Assembly: GCA_016711925.1 (NCBI GenBank)
Contig: JADJSA010000018.1
Location: 186,001 to 250,000 of the forward strand
Source: Candidatus Methylophosphatis haderslevensis
GTDB lineage: Bacteria > Pseudomonadota > Gammaproteobacteria > Burkholderiales > Rhodocyclaceae
Direction: 5' to 3'
Length of the DNA stretch: 64,000 bases
Made by a program: the position numbers and the translations under genes. Shown piece by piece: positions 43,229 to 50,614 of this stretch (positions are counted from its first letter, which is position 1; the number at the start of each line of letters is the position of its first letter). The notes beneath the pieces were generated by a model that made no database searches, had not been told where the DNA came from, and saw only the letters and a program-made list of their open reading frames with translations.

Positions 43229-44277
43229 GCGCAGAGGTGAAGAAGGCCTACGTGCGGCCGCTCGATCTGAAGCACGGACGCGTCGACATGAGTCACGGTG
43301 CAGGCGGCCGGGCGATGGCGCAATTGATCGAGGAAATGTTCCTCAAGGCATTCGACAACGAGTGGCTGCGCCAGCACAACGACCAGGCGAGCTTTGCGAT
43401 CACGGGCGGGCGCATGGTGATGGCGACCGATTCGCATGTCGTTTCGCCGCTGTTCTTTCCCGGCGGCGACATCGGCTGCCTGTCGGTGCATGGCACCATC
43501 AATGACGTTGCAATGGCCGGTGCAAAACCGCTCTACCTCGCCGCGAGTTTCATTCTCGAAGAAGGCTTCGCGCTGGGCGAGCTGGCGCGCATCGTCGAGT
43601 CGATGGCGCGCGCCGCGCGCGAGGCCGGCGTGCCCATCGTCACCGGCGATACCAAGGTGGTCGAACAGGGCAAGGGTGACGGCGTATTCATCACGACTAC
43701 CGGTGTCGGCGTAGTTCCGCCGGGCGTCAACATCTCCGGCGATCGCGCGCTGCCCGGCGATGTCATTCTGCTCTCCGGCTTCATCGGCGATCACGGCACC
43801 GCGATCATGAGCAAGCGCGAGTCGCTGGCCTTCGATACCGAAATCGTATCGGACACCGCGGCGCTGCATGGTCTGGTCGCCGCGATGATCGACGCGGTGC
43901 CCGACATCCATGTTCTGCGCGATCCGACGCGGGGCGGACTGGCCACCACGCTCAACGAGATCGCCCAGCAGTCGGGCGTCGGCATAATGCTCGACGAAGC
44001 GGCCGTTCCCGTCCAGCCGCAGGTCAACGCGGCCTGCGAATTCCTCGGCCTCGATCCGCTCTATGTCGCCAACGAAGGCAAGCTGGTCGCCATCTGCGCG
44101 GCCGAGCATGCCGATGCCCTGCTTGCCGCGATGCGTGCGCATCCGCTGGGCGCCAACGCGGCGCGCATCGGCAGCGTGCATGCCGATGCGCATCGCTTCG
44201 TGCAGATGACGACCGGCTTTGGCGGGCGGCGCATCGTCGACTGGCTGTCGGGCGAGCAGTTGCCGCGAATATGCTAG
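43225..44277 (+). CDS. hypE: Carbamoyl dehydratase HypE
   Basis: 350 residues. DMSHGAGGRAMAQLIEEMF at the N terminus, the PurM-like core (GDTKVVEQGKGDG, DPTRGGLATTLNEIA), and the essential C-terminal PRIC, whose terminal Cys is carbamoylated by HypF and dehydrated to thiocyanate. All expected features are present. It starts within the hypD stop. Confidence 0.96.
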   Translation: MSAEVKKAYVRPLDLKHGRVDMSHGAGGRAMAQLIEEMFLKAFDNEWLRQHNDQASFAITGGRMVMATDSHVVSPLFFPGGDIGCLSVHGTINDVAMAGAKPLYLAASFILEEGFALGELARIVESMARAAREAGVPIVTGDTKVVEQGKGDGVFITTTGVGVVPPGVNISGDRALPGDVILLSGFIGDHGTAIMSKRESLAFDTEIVSDTAALHGLVAAMIDAVPDIHVLRDPTRGGLATTLNEIAQQSGVGIMLDEAAVPVQPQVNAACEFLGLDPLYVANEGKLVAICAAEHADALLAAMRAHPLGANAARIGSVHADAHRFVQMTTGFGGRRIVDWLSGEQLPRIC

Positions 44278-44363
44278 TGTGGTGAGCGGTCGGAGTGAGG
44301 CGGGAGGGGTGAGGGGTTGCGCAGGATGTGCGTGTTGAGCAGTGATCTACCGCAGAAGGACTG

Positions 44364-46124
44364 ATGCCGGCTGACTCCTCACCCCTTACTCCTGACGACC
44401 CGGCCACCCGCATGCGCATCCTGTTCCTTACCCACAGCTTCAACAGCCTGGCACAACGCCTGTTCTGCGAATTGCGGGCGCGGGGTCATGACGTCTCGAT
44501 CGAGTTCGACATCTCGGACTCCGTCGCCGAGGAGGCGGTGGCGCTGCTTCGTCCGGACCTGATCGTTGCGCCGTATTTGCGGCGGGCGATACCCGAATCG
44601 ATCTGGAGGCATCGCACTTGCCTGATCGTGCACCCGGGCATAGTCGGCGACCGCGGCCCGTCCTCGCTCGACTGGGCGATCCAGCAAGGCGAGCCGGAAT
44701 GGGGTGTTACCGTGCTGCAGGCCAACGCCGAGATGGATGCCGGCGACATCTGGGCGGCCGAAACCTTCGCCATGCGCCGTGCGAAGAAGTCGAGCATCTA
44801 CCGCAACGAAGTGACCGAGGCGGCGTGCCGCGCGGTGCTGGCGGCGGTAGAGCGTTTTTCCTCGGGCACGTTCAGCCCGACACCGCTGGCGCGGACGGCT
44901 GCGCGGGGCCAATGGCGGGCGCCGATGCGCCAGCACGACCGGCGCATCGACTGGTTGCGCGACGAGACGGCGACGATCATCGCGAAGGTCAACGCGGCCG
45001 ACGGTTTTCCGGGCGTCGCCGACGAACTGTTCGGCATCGGTTGCCGGCTGTTCGACGTGCATGCCGAAGCGGTGCGACCAGCCGGCCCACCCGGTGCCGT
45101 CGTGGCCCGCCGCGACGGCGCGCTGCTGCGGCTCACCCGCGATGGCGCGCTGTGGATCGGCCATGCCAGGCGGGAAGATCGGGAGGACGCATTCAAGCTG
45201 CCGGCTGCCGCCGCCTTCGCGGAGCAGGCGGCAGCGCTGCCGGACTCGCCCGCAGATCTGATGCGCGACGACGGGCTCTGGAGCGAACTGCGCTATCGCG
45301 AGGCAGGGCAGGTCGGCTACCTCGCTTTCGAGTTCTACAACGGCGCGATGTCCACCGACCAGTGCCGGCGGCTGCGCGAAGCCTATGCGTATGCCATCGC
45401 ACGCCCGACGCGGGTGATCGTGCTCGAAGGCGGCCTCGACTTCTGGAGCAACGGCATTCACCTCAACATGATCGAGGCAGCCGCCAGCCCGGCCGACGAG
45501 TCGTGGGCCAACATCAACGCGATCGACGACTTCGCCCGCGACGTGATCGAGACCGACACGCATCTGACGGTGGCCGCGTTGTGCGGCAATGCCGGTGCCG
45601 GCGGCGCCTTCCTCGCGCTGGCCGCCGACCAGGTGTGGGCGCGCGCCGGGGTGATACTCAATCCGCATTACAAGAACATGGGCAACCTCTACGGCTCGGA
45701 GTACTGGACCTACCTGCTGCCGCGGCGGGTCGGCGCCGATCGGGCTCGACGCATCATGGCCAACCGCTTGCCGCTTCCGGCGCCGCAGGCGCTGCGTGAA
45801 GAACTGATCGATGCGGCGATCGACGTACCGCCTCCGGCATTCGCCGCGCAAGTCGCCGAGCGTGCCCGGGCGCTTGCGGAGTCGGCAGACTTCGCGTCGC
45901 AGCTCGACGCCAAGCGGGCGCGCCGCGCGCGTGACGAGGCGATCAAACCGCTCGCCGCCTATCGCGAGGAAGAACTGAGCAGCATGCGTCGCAATTTCTA
46001 TGGTTTCGATCCGAGCTATCACGTGGCGCGCTATCACTTCGTCATCAAGAGCCCGAGTTCCTGGACGCCGCGCCACCTTGCGCTGCACCGCGAGCTTGGC
46101 TGGCGAGTGCCCGAGTGCCCGTGA
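44364..46124 (+). CDS. hypX: HypX/HoxX, aerobic CO-ligand synthesis for [NiFe]-hydrogenase
   Basis: 586 residues; ATG 44364 has AGAAGGA close upstream (ATG 44412, which begins MRILFLTHSFNS, is an alternative). The N-terminal half is formyltransferase-like (CLIVHPGIVGDRGPSSLDWA, NAADGFPGVADELFG); the C-terminal half is a crotonase-like domain (VLEGGLDFWSNGIHLNMIEA, CGNAGAGGAFLALAADQVWA). HypX makes CO from formyl-tetrahydrofolate through formyl-CoA when oxygen is present, so this locus is probably equipped for hydrogenase maturation in air. A 10-bp inverted repeat (44305-44314 with 44377-44386) brackets the ribosome site. Confidence 0.93.
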   Translation: MPADSSPLTPDDPATRMRILFLTHSFNSLAQRLFCELRARGHDVSIEFDISDSVAEEAVALLRPDLIVAPYLRRAIPESIWRHRTCLIVHPGIVGDRGPSSLDWAIQQGEPEWGVTVLQANAEMDAGDIWAAETFAMRRAKKSSIYRNEVTEAACRAVLAAVERFSSGTFSPTPLARTAARGQWRAPMRQHDRRIDWLRDETATIIAKVNAADGFPGVADELFGIGCRLFDVHAEAVRPAGPPGAVVARRDGALLRLTRDGALWIGHARREDREDAFKLPAAAAFAEQAAALPDSPADLMRDDGLWSELRYREAGQVGYLAFEFYNGAMSTDQCRRLREAYAYAIARPTRVIVLEGGLDFWSNGIHLNMIEAAASPADESWANINAIDDFARDVIETDTHLTVAALCGNAGAGGAFLALAADQVWARAGVILNPHYKNMGNLYGSEYWTYLLPRRVGADRARRIMANRLPLPAPQALREELIDAAIDVPPPAFAAQVAERARALAESADFASQLDAKRARRARDEAIKPLAAYREEELSSMRRNFYGFDPSYHVARYHFVIKSPSSWTPRHLALHRELGWRVPECP

Positions 46125-46129
46125 AGCAA

Positions 46130-46246
46130 CCGGCCTGCAAGCCGCATGGAATGGCGATCTGCGGGCATGCAATGCCGGAACCCGCATGGGTTGGACGCTC
46201 CAGAACGGCATGCCTGGAAACGCCCTGTCCATGCGGCTCTCAGGCC
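46130..46246. repeat. Cluster of dispersed intergenic repeats upstream of nikR
   Basis: Three partial units: CCGCATGGAATGGCGATCTG from 46142, CCCGCATGGGTTGGACGCTC from 46181, and the inverted CGCCCTGTCCATGCGG from 46221. Outer GCATGC / GGCATGCC arms are also present. The cluster fills most of the space between hypX and nikR. Confidence 0.6.
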
Positions 46247-46316
46247 GGTGTTGGTCAGCGCATTGCCTGCGCTACACTCCGTGCAACGCACCCCGCCGTG
46301 TTCACCGGACACCGAC

Positions 46317-46784
46317 ATGGACCGCTTCACGATTTCCCTCGACGAGGATTTGGCACGCGATTTCGATCGGCTGATCGCGGCCCGCGGCTACAGCAACCGC
46401 TCGGAGGCGGTGCGCGACATCCTGCGCGGCCAGCTCGAACGCTACCGCCAGGAAACCGAGCAGGCGCCCCATTGCGTGGCCAACCTGAGCTACGTGTACA
46501 ACCATCATGAGCGCGAACTGGCCGAGCGACTGACCCGCCTGCAGCACGACCACCATGACCTGTGCATTGCAACCATGCACGCCCACCTCGACCATGAGAA
46601 TTGCATCGAGAGCGTCCTGCTGCGCGGTCCGACCGCCGAGCTGCGCCGATTTGCCGACGCGATTGCCGCTGAGCGCGGGGTGCGCCATGGAAGCCTCAAC
46701 CTGGTCACCGTCGATCTGCAGTCGGGTGCCAAGTATCGCCATCCGAGCGGGCGCGGACACACCCACACAAGGCCGCGAAACTAG
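46317..46784 (+). CDS. nikR: Nickel-responsive regulator NikR
   Basis: 155 residues from ATG 46317. N-terminal ribbon-helix-helix (FTISLDEDLARDFDRLIAAR, YSNRSEAVRDILR) and a C-terminal ACT-like nickel domain whose ligands lie in HDHHDLCIATMHAHLDHENC. A His-bearing tail (HPSGRGHTHTRPRN) is extra. NikR represses nickel uptake genes when nickel is ample; its likely target is the permease gene at 53674, but no GTATGA-N16-TCATAC operator was found by eye. Confidence 0.94.
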   Translation: MDRFTISLDEDLARDFDRLIAARGYSNRSEAVRDILRGQLERYRQETEQAPHCVANLSYVYNHHERELAERLTRLQHDHHDLCIATMHAHLDHENCIESVLLRGPTAELRRFADAIAAERGVRHGSLNLVTVDLQSGAKYRHPSGRGHTHTRPRN

Positions 46785-47301
46785 CCTGGCGATCTGGGAC
46801 AGATCGAGCCCAGGGCGCCGATGGCGGCTGGTTCCGGCACGGCCGGGGCGGCAAACCCCTGCGCAGAGCGACTTTTCTGTTGACGCAAGTCAACGGAATC
46901 GTGCGTCACGATTTCTCACACTGGCCGGAGGCTTTTCCCGTCCGGGGGGGCGAACCGGAGTGCCGGTTTGCTTAAGCCCGGCTTAATCCTTCGAACGATC
47001 CCTTGTGAACGCGGGGCGATCGCGAGGCAGGCGATGCGAAATGCAAATATGCGAGACGGATCGAGCGTCCGGCAAACGCACCTCATTCGCAAGAAAGCTG
47101 TCGCCAGGAGTAGACAGGTGAGTTGAGTTGTGGGGCATATCACCAGTTGACGCCTAAAACATCGGCTTGTTAGCGTCCACCCCGGTGTGCAACCCGGACG
47201 CATTCGGTATTGGCAGTTCGGCGCCTCGACGTTGCAAAGCTCGTGCGACGGTTGGACGGATGAATTCCAGCCTGCCCCGTCCACCGCCCAAGGGAGATCA
47301 G
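46785..47301. other. 517-bp control region before the hydrogenase structural genes
   Basis: No credible gene. It contains an FNR/FixK-type palindrome at 46880-46893. A TTGACG at 47145-47150 with a weak downstream -10 could be a promoter. No sigma-54 (GG-N10-GC) element was found, in contrast to many hup/hox promoters. The long leader up to 47302 may carry further control. Confidence 0.45.
46880..46893 (+). promoter_or_regulatory. FNR/FixK-type binding site
   Basis: TTGACGCAAGTCAA is a perfect palindrome of the form TTGAC-N4-GTCAA, one base per half from the FNR consensus TTGAT-N4-ATCAA and matching FixK/Dnr variants. It lies between nikR and the hydrogenase structural genes, about 410 bp from the first start codon. 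Confidence 0.65.
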
Positions 47302-47778
47302 ATGTCACGACTTTCCGAGATTCCGATTCGCGTGGACTTCGTTCCGGCTTCGTTGCGCCAAACCGATGGCATATCGCCGGCCGGCGTCGCCATCCTGAGC
47401 GAGATCGAAAGTCTGCTCGAGCAGTACCAGGCGTTCGGCCGCAATGGGTCGATCGATCTGCGCTGGCTGTCGTTGTTGCCGGGCGATCTGGACCGGCTGC
47501 ACGATGTGCTCGGCACCGGCGAAGTGAGCGCGCAGGTCAATGCATTGGGTATGTCCACCGCGCGCGAGACGGCGATTCAGTGCGTCTGGTGGGTCGAGCA
47601 TTGCGGACCTGAGGGCGAGTCGCTCGGTCAGTGGATCGAGGTCACCGAGGTTCCCTCGCTGCTGCGCAGCGATCGCGCGTCGATCGCCTACGGACTGGAG
47701 GCGCTGCGCGATCGCATCGTGTCGTTCGGCGGCGAATCAATGAAGGAGCTGCCAACTGTTCAGGGAGAGCAAGCATGA
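47302..47778 (+). CDS. HupH/HyaF-like hydrogenase expression protein (single domain)
   Basis: 158 residues from ATG 47302 with AGGGAG eight bases upstream. The core LLPGDLDRLHDVLGTGEVSA and VWWVEHCGPEGESLGQWIEV resembles the C-terminal HupH domain. HyaF/HupH proteins are usually about 285 residues with two such halves; here only one is present. They take part in small-subunit Fe-S maturation. The stop overlaps the small-subunit start (ATGA), so it is translated just before it. Confidence 0.78.
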   Translation: MSRLSEIPIRVDFVPASLRQTDGISPAGVAILSEIESLLEQYQAFGRNGSIDLRWLSLLPGDLDRLHDVLGTGEVSAQVNALGMSTARETAIQCVWWVEHCGPEGESLGQWIEVTEVPSLLRSDRASIAYGLEALRDRIVSFGGESMKELPTVQGEQA

Positions 47779-48728
47779 AGACGCAGGAAACGATATTCGA
47801 TGTGCTCCAGTCGCGTGGCGTCTCGCGCCGCGCCTTCATGAAGTTCTGCACGGTCACCGCTTCGACGCTGGCTCTCGGCTCGCACGAAGCAAGCGTCTTT
47901 GCGCAGGCGCTGGCCAGCGCGCCCCGTCCGTCGGTGATCTGGCTCTCCTTTCAGCAATGCACCGGCTGTTCGGAATCCATCCTGCGTTCGTTCGATCCGA
48001 CACTCGAGAATCTGCTGCTCAACTATCTCTCGCTGGACTACCACGAGTCGCTGCAGGCTGCGGCTGGCTTCCAGGCCGAGGCGGCGCGCAAGAAGGCGAT
48101 GGCCGACAACATCGGCCGCTATGTGCTGATCGTCGACGGATCGATACCGACCGGGGACAAGGAATACTGGTCGGCCGCCGCCGGCGAATCGAATCTCGAA
48201 GTGCTGCGGGATGCGGTCCGCAATGCCGGCGTGGTGATCGCGCTGGGTGCCTGCGCAACCTTCGGCGGAATCCCGGCTGCCAAGCCGAATCCTTCGCAGG
48301 CCACCGGCGTCGATGACCTGATGACGCGTGGCCTGATCGATACCAAGCCGCTGGTGAACGTCTCCGGCTGTCCGCCGATTCCCGAAGTGATCACCGGCAC
48401 CATCGCCTACTACCTGGCGAACGGACAACTTCCGGAACTCGACGCCCTGAAACGTCCCAAGGTCTTCTACGGCAAGACCGTCCATGACAATTGCGCGCGT
48501 CTGCCGCACTTCAATGCGGGTCGGTTTGCCCAGTCCTTCGACGACGCCGGGGCGCGCCAGGGACACTGCCTGTACATGCTTGGCTGCAAGGGGCCGCAGA
48601 CGTTCAACGCCTGCACGACGATGAAGTGGAATCAGGGCACCAGCTACCCGATGAACTCCGGCCACGGCTGCCTCGGCTGTTCCGAGCCGGGCTTCTGGGA
48701 CAATTCTTTGGGCTTCTATTCAAATTGA
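47775..48728 (+). CDS. hyaA: [NiFe]-hydrogenase small subunit, Tat-exported, without C-terminal anchor
   Basis: 317 residues. The Tat signal contains SRRAFMK (17-23) with cleavage near residue 47. The proximal cluster is bound by QQCTGCSES (Cys62, Cys65), GACATFGG and SGCPPIPE. Distal and medial clusters use VHDNC, CLYMLGCKG, NAC and GHGCLGCSEPGFWDN. The Gly between Cys62 and Cys65, and the GACATFGG segment, give the standard cluster rather than the six-cysteine cluster of oxygen-tolerant enzymes. The protein stops at LGFYSN right after the last cluster; HyaA-type subunits continue into a membrane helix that joins a cytochrome b. It transfers electrons from the large subunit in the periplasm. 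Confidence 0.95.
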   Translation: MKTQETIFDVLQSRGVSRRAFMKFCTVTASTLALGSHEASVFAQALASAPRPSVIWLSFQQCTGCSESILRSFDPTLENLLLNYLSLDYHESLQAAAGFQAEAARKKAMADNIGRYVLIVDGSIPTGDKEYWSAAAGESNLEVLRDAVRNAGVVIALGACATFGGIPAAKPNPSQATGVDDLMTRGLIDTKPLVNVSGCPPIPEVITGTIAYYLANGQLPELDALKRPKVFYGKTVHDNCARLPHFNAGRFAQSFDDAGARQGHCLYMLGCKGPQTFNACTTMKWNQGTSYPMNSGHGCLGCSEPGFWDNSLGFYSN

Positions 48729-48827
48729 AAGTGAGCCAGGCGGCTGCATTTTCATTGACAAGTTCTCGCTGACGCCAGCCCGAGCGGCGCGTTCCCGACA
48801 AATCCAATCCCAGATCCGGAGTCCGAC

Positions 48828-50579
48828 ATGAGTACAGTCGTCGTCGATCCAATCACCAGAATCGAAGGGCACCTGCGCATCGAGGCGGAAACCGATGCGC
48901 GCGGTGTCATCACCAAGGCCTATTCAAGCGGCACCATGATGCGCGGCATCGAGATCATCCTGCTCGGCCGCGATCCGCGCGATGCCTGGGCGTTCACCCA
49001 GCGCATCTGCGGCGTGTGTACCGTGGTCCATTCGGTGGCGGCGATACGGGCTGTCGAGAATGCGCTCAACTACCCGATTCCGGCCAACGCGCGGCTGATC
49101 CGCAACATCCTTGCCGCCAGCCAGATCGGCCAGGACCAGGTGGTGCATTTCTACCAGCTCAGCCTGCTCGACTGGGTGGATATCACCTCGGCGGCCAAGG
49201 CAGATCCGCTGAAGACTTCGAATCTGCAGAAATGTCTGTCGACGTGGACCAACAACTCCGCGGCCTACTTCGAGAGCGTGCGACAAAAGCTCGTCACGCT
49301 GATCAACTCGGGGCAACTCGGATTGTTCGCCAACGGCTACTGGGGCCATCCGGAATACAAGCTGCCGCCCGAGATGAACCTGATGCTGTTTGCGCACTAT
49401 CTCGAAGCACTCGAGTGGCAGCGAAAGGTGATCAAGCTGCATGCGGTGTTCGGCGGACGCAATCCGCATCCGAACTTCGTCGTCGGCGGCGTGCCGTGCG
49501 CAATCAGCGCGGCGCCGAACGGCACTGGCGGTTTCACGCCGACGCCCGGCTTTACCGCGGTCGATGCCAATGGACTGGCGCTGGTCAAGACCTGCATGGA
49601 CGAGATGCAGGCTTTCATCGCGCAGGTCTATTACCCGGATTGCGTGGCGATGGCCAAGTTCTACAAGGACTGGTTCAAGAAGGGCGAGGGCATCGGCAAT
49701 TTCCTGACCTTCGGCGACTTCCCGGAAACCGATGCAAACGACCCGGCGAATCTCTTCGTGCCGCGCGGGGCCATCGTCAATCGCGATCTGTCGGCGATCC
49801 AGCCGGTGGATCTCAACAATCCGAACGAGATTCAGGAGTTCGTCGCCAACTCCTGGTACGACTACAGCCACGGCAAGACTGCCGGGCTGCATCCGTACGA
49901 CGGCGAAACCACGCCCAACTACACCGGCCCGCGCGCCCCCTACCAGAACCTCGACAACAGCCAGCCGTATTCGTGGGAGAAGACGCCGCGCTGGAAGGGC
50001 AAGCCGATGGAAGTCGGCGCACTGGCCCGGGTGCTGATGCTCTATGCCAAGGGCAATGCGCCGACGCGGCAGTATCTGAACGCTGCGCTGTCGGATCTCA
50101 AGCAGCCGCTGTCGTCGCTGTACTCGACGATGGGGCGCATCGTCGCGCAATCGATCGATACGCGGGTGATCGTCGAGCGCATGCAGACCTGGTACAGCCA
50201 GTTGATGGCCAACATCGCGCGCGGCGAACTGGCCACCCACAACGCTGCCAAGTTCAATCCTTCAACCTGGCCGGCAAGCTCGAAAGGGGTCGGCTTCACC
50301 GAGGCGCCGCGCGGCGGGCTGGGCCACTGGGTCAGCATCACCAACGGGAAGATTTCGAATTACCAGTGCGTCGTGCCATCGACCTGGAATTCGTCGCCGC
50401 GCGATCAACTTGGCCAGCCCAGCGCCTACGAGGCGGCGCTGGTCGGCCATTCGCTTGCGGTAGCGGATCAACCGCTGGAGATTCTGCGCACGATCCACAG
50501 CTTCAATCCCTGCATGGCCTGTGCCGTGCATCTGATGTCACCGGAAGGGCAGGAACTGCTCAGCGTGAAGGTCTGCTGA
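48828..50579 (+). CDS. hyaB: [NiFe]-hydrogenase large subunit
   Basis: 583 residues, GGAG seven bases before ATG. The N-terminal motif DPITRIEGHLRIE and RICGVC (Cys61, Cys64) give two nickel ligands. The C-terminal motif HSFNPCMACAVH (Cys562, Cys565, His568) gives the others. The usual Asp before Pro-Cys is Asn here. The 15 residues after His568 are the tail removed by HyaD. The active site splits or forms H2. About 100 bp separates it from the small subunit and 35 bp from the PKD protein. The subgroup cannot be assigned by eye. Confidence 0.95.
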   Translation: MSTVVVDPITRIEGHLRIEAETDARGVITKAYSSGTMMRGIEIILLGRDPRDAWAFTQRICGVCTVVHSVAAIRAVENALNYPIPANARLIRNILAASQIGQDQVVHFYQLSLLDWVDITSAAKADPLKTSNLQKCLSTWTNNSAAYFESVRQKLVTLINSGQLGLFANGYWGHPEYKLPPEMNLMLFAHYLEALEWQRKVIKLHAVFGGRNPHPNFVVGGVPCAISAAPNGTGGFTPTPGFTAVDANGLALVKTCMDEMQAFIAQVYYPDCVAMAKFYKDWFKKGEGIGNFLTFGDFPETDANDPANLFVPRGAIVNRDLSAIQPVDLNNPNEIQEFVANSWYDYSHGKTAGLHPYDGETTPNYTGPRAPYQNLDNSQPYSWEKTPRWKGKPMEVGALARVLMLYAKGNAPTRQYLNAALSDLKQPLSSLYSTMGRIVAQSIDTRVIVERMQTWYSQLMANIARGELATHNAAKFNPSTWPASSKGVGFTEAPRGGLGHWVSITNGKISNYQCVVPSTWNSSPRDQLGQPSAYEAALVGHSLAVADQPLEILRTIHSFNPCMACAVHLMSPEGQELLSVKVC

Positions 50580-50614
50580 GGCAGACCCATTCTTCCGACA
50601 AGGGGCGAACCATC

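Noticed and set aside
47145..47172. TTGACG and a weak -10 as the hydrogenase promoter
   Set aside because: The -10 match is poor, so it was mentioned only as part of the control region and not called as a promoter.
49016..50614. N-terminal extension of the PKD protein reaching into the large-subunit gene
   Set aside because: The frame is open but non-homologous; the start at 50615 has a ribosome site and signal peptide.
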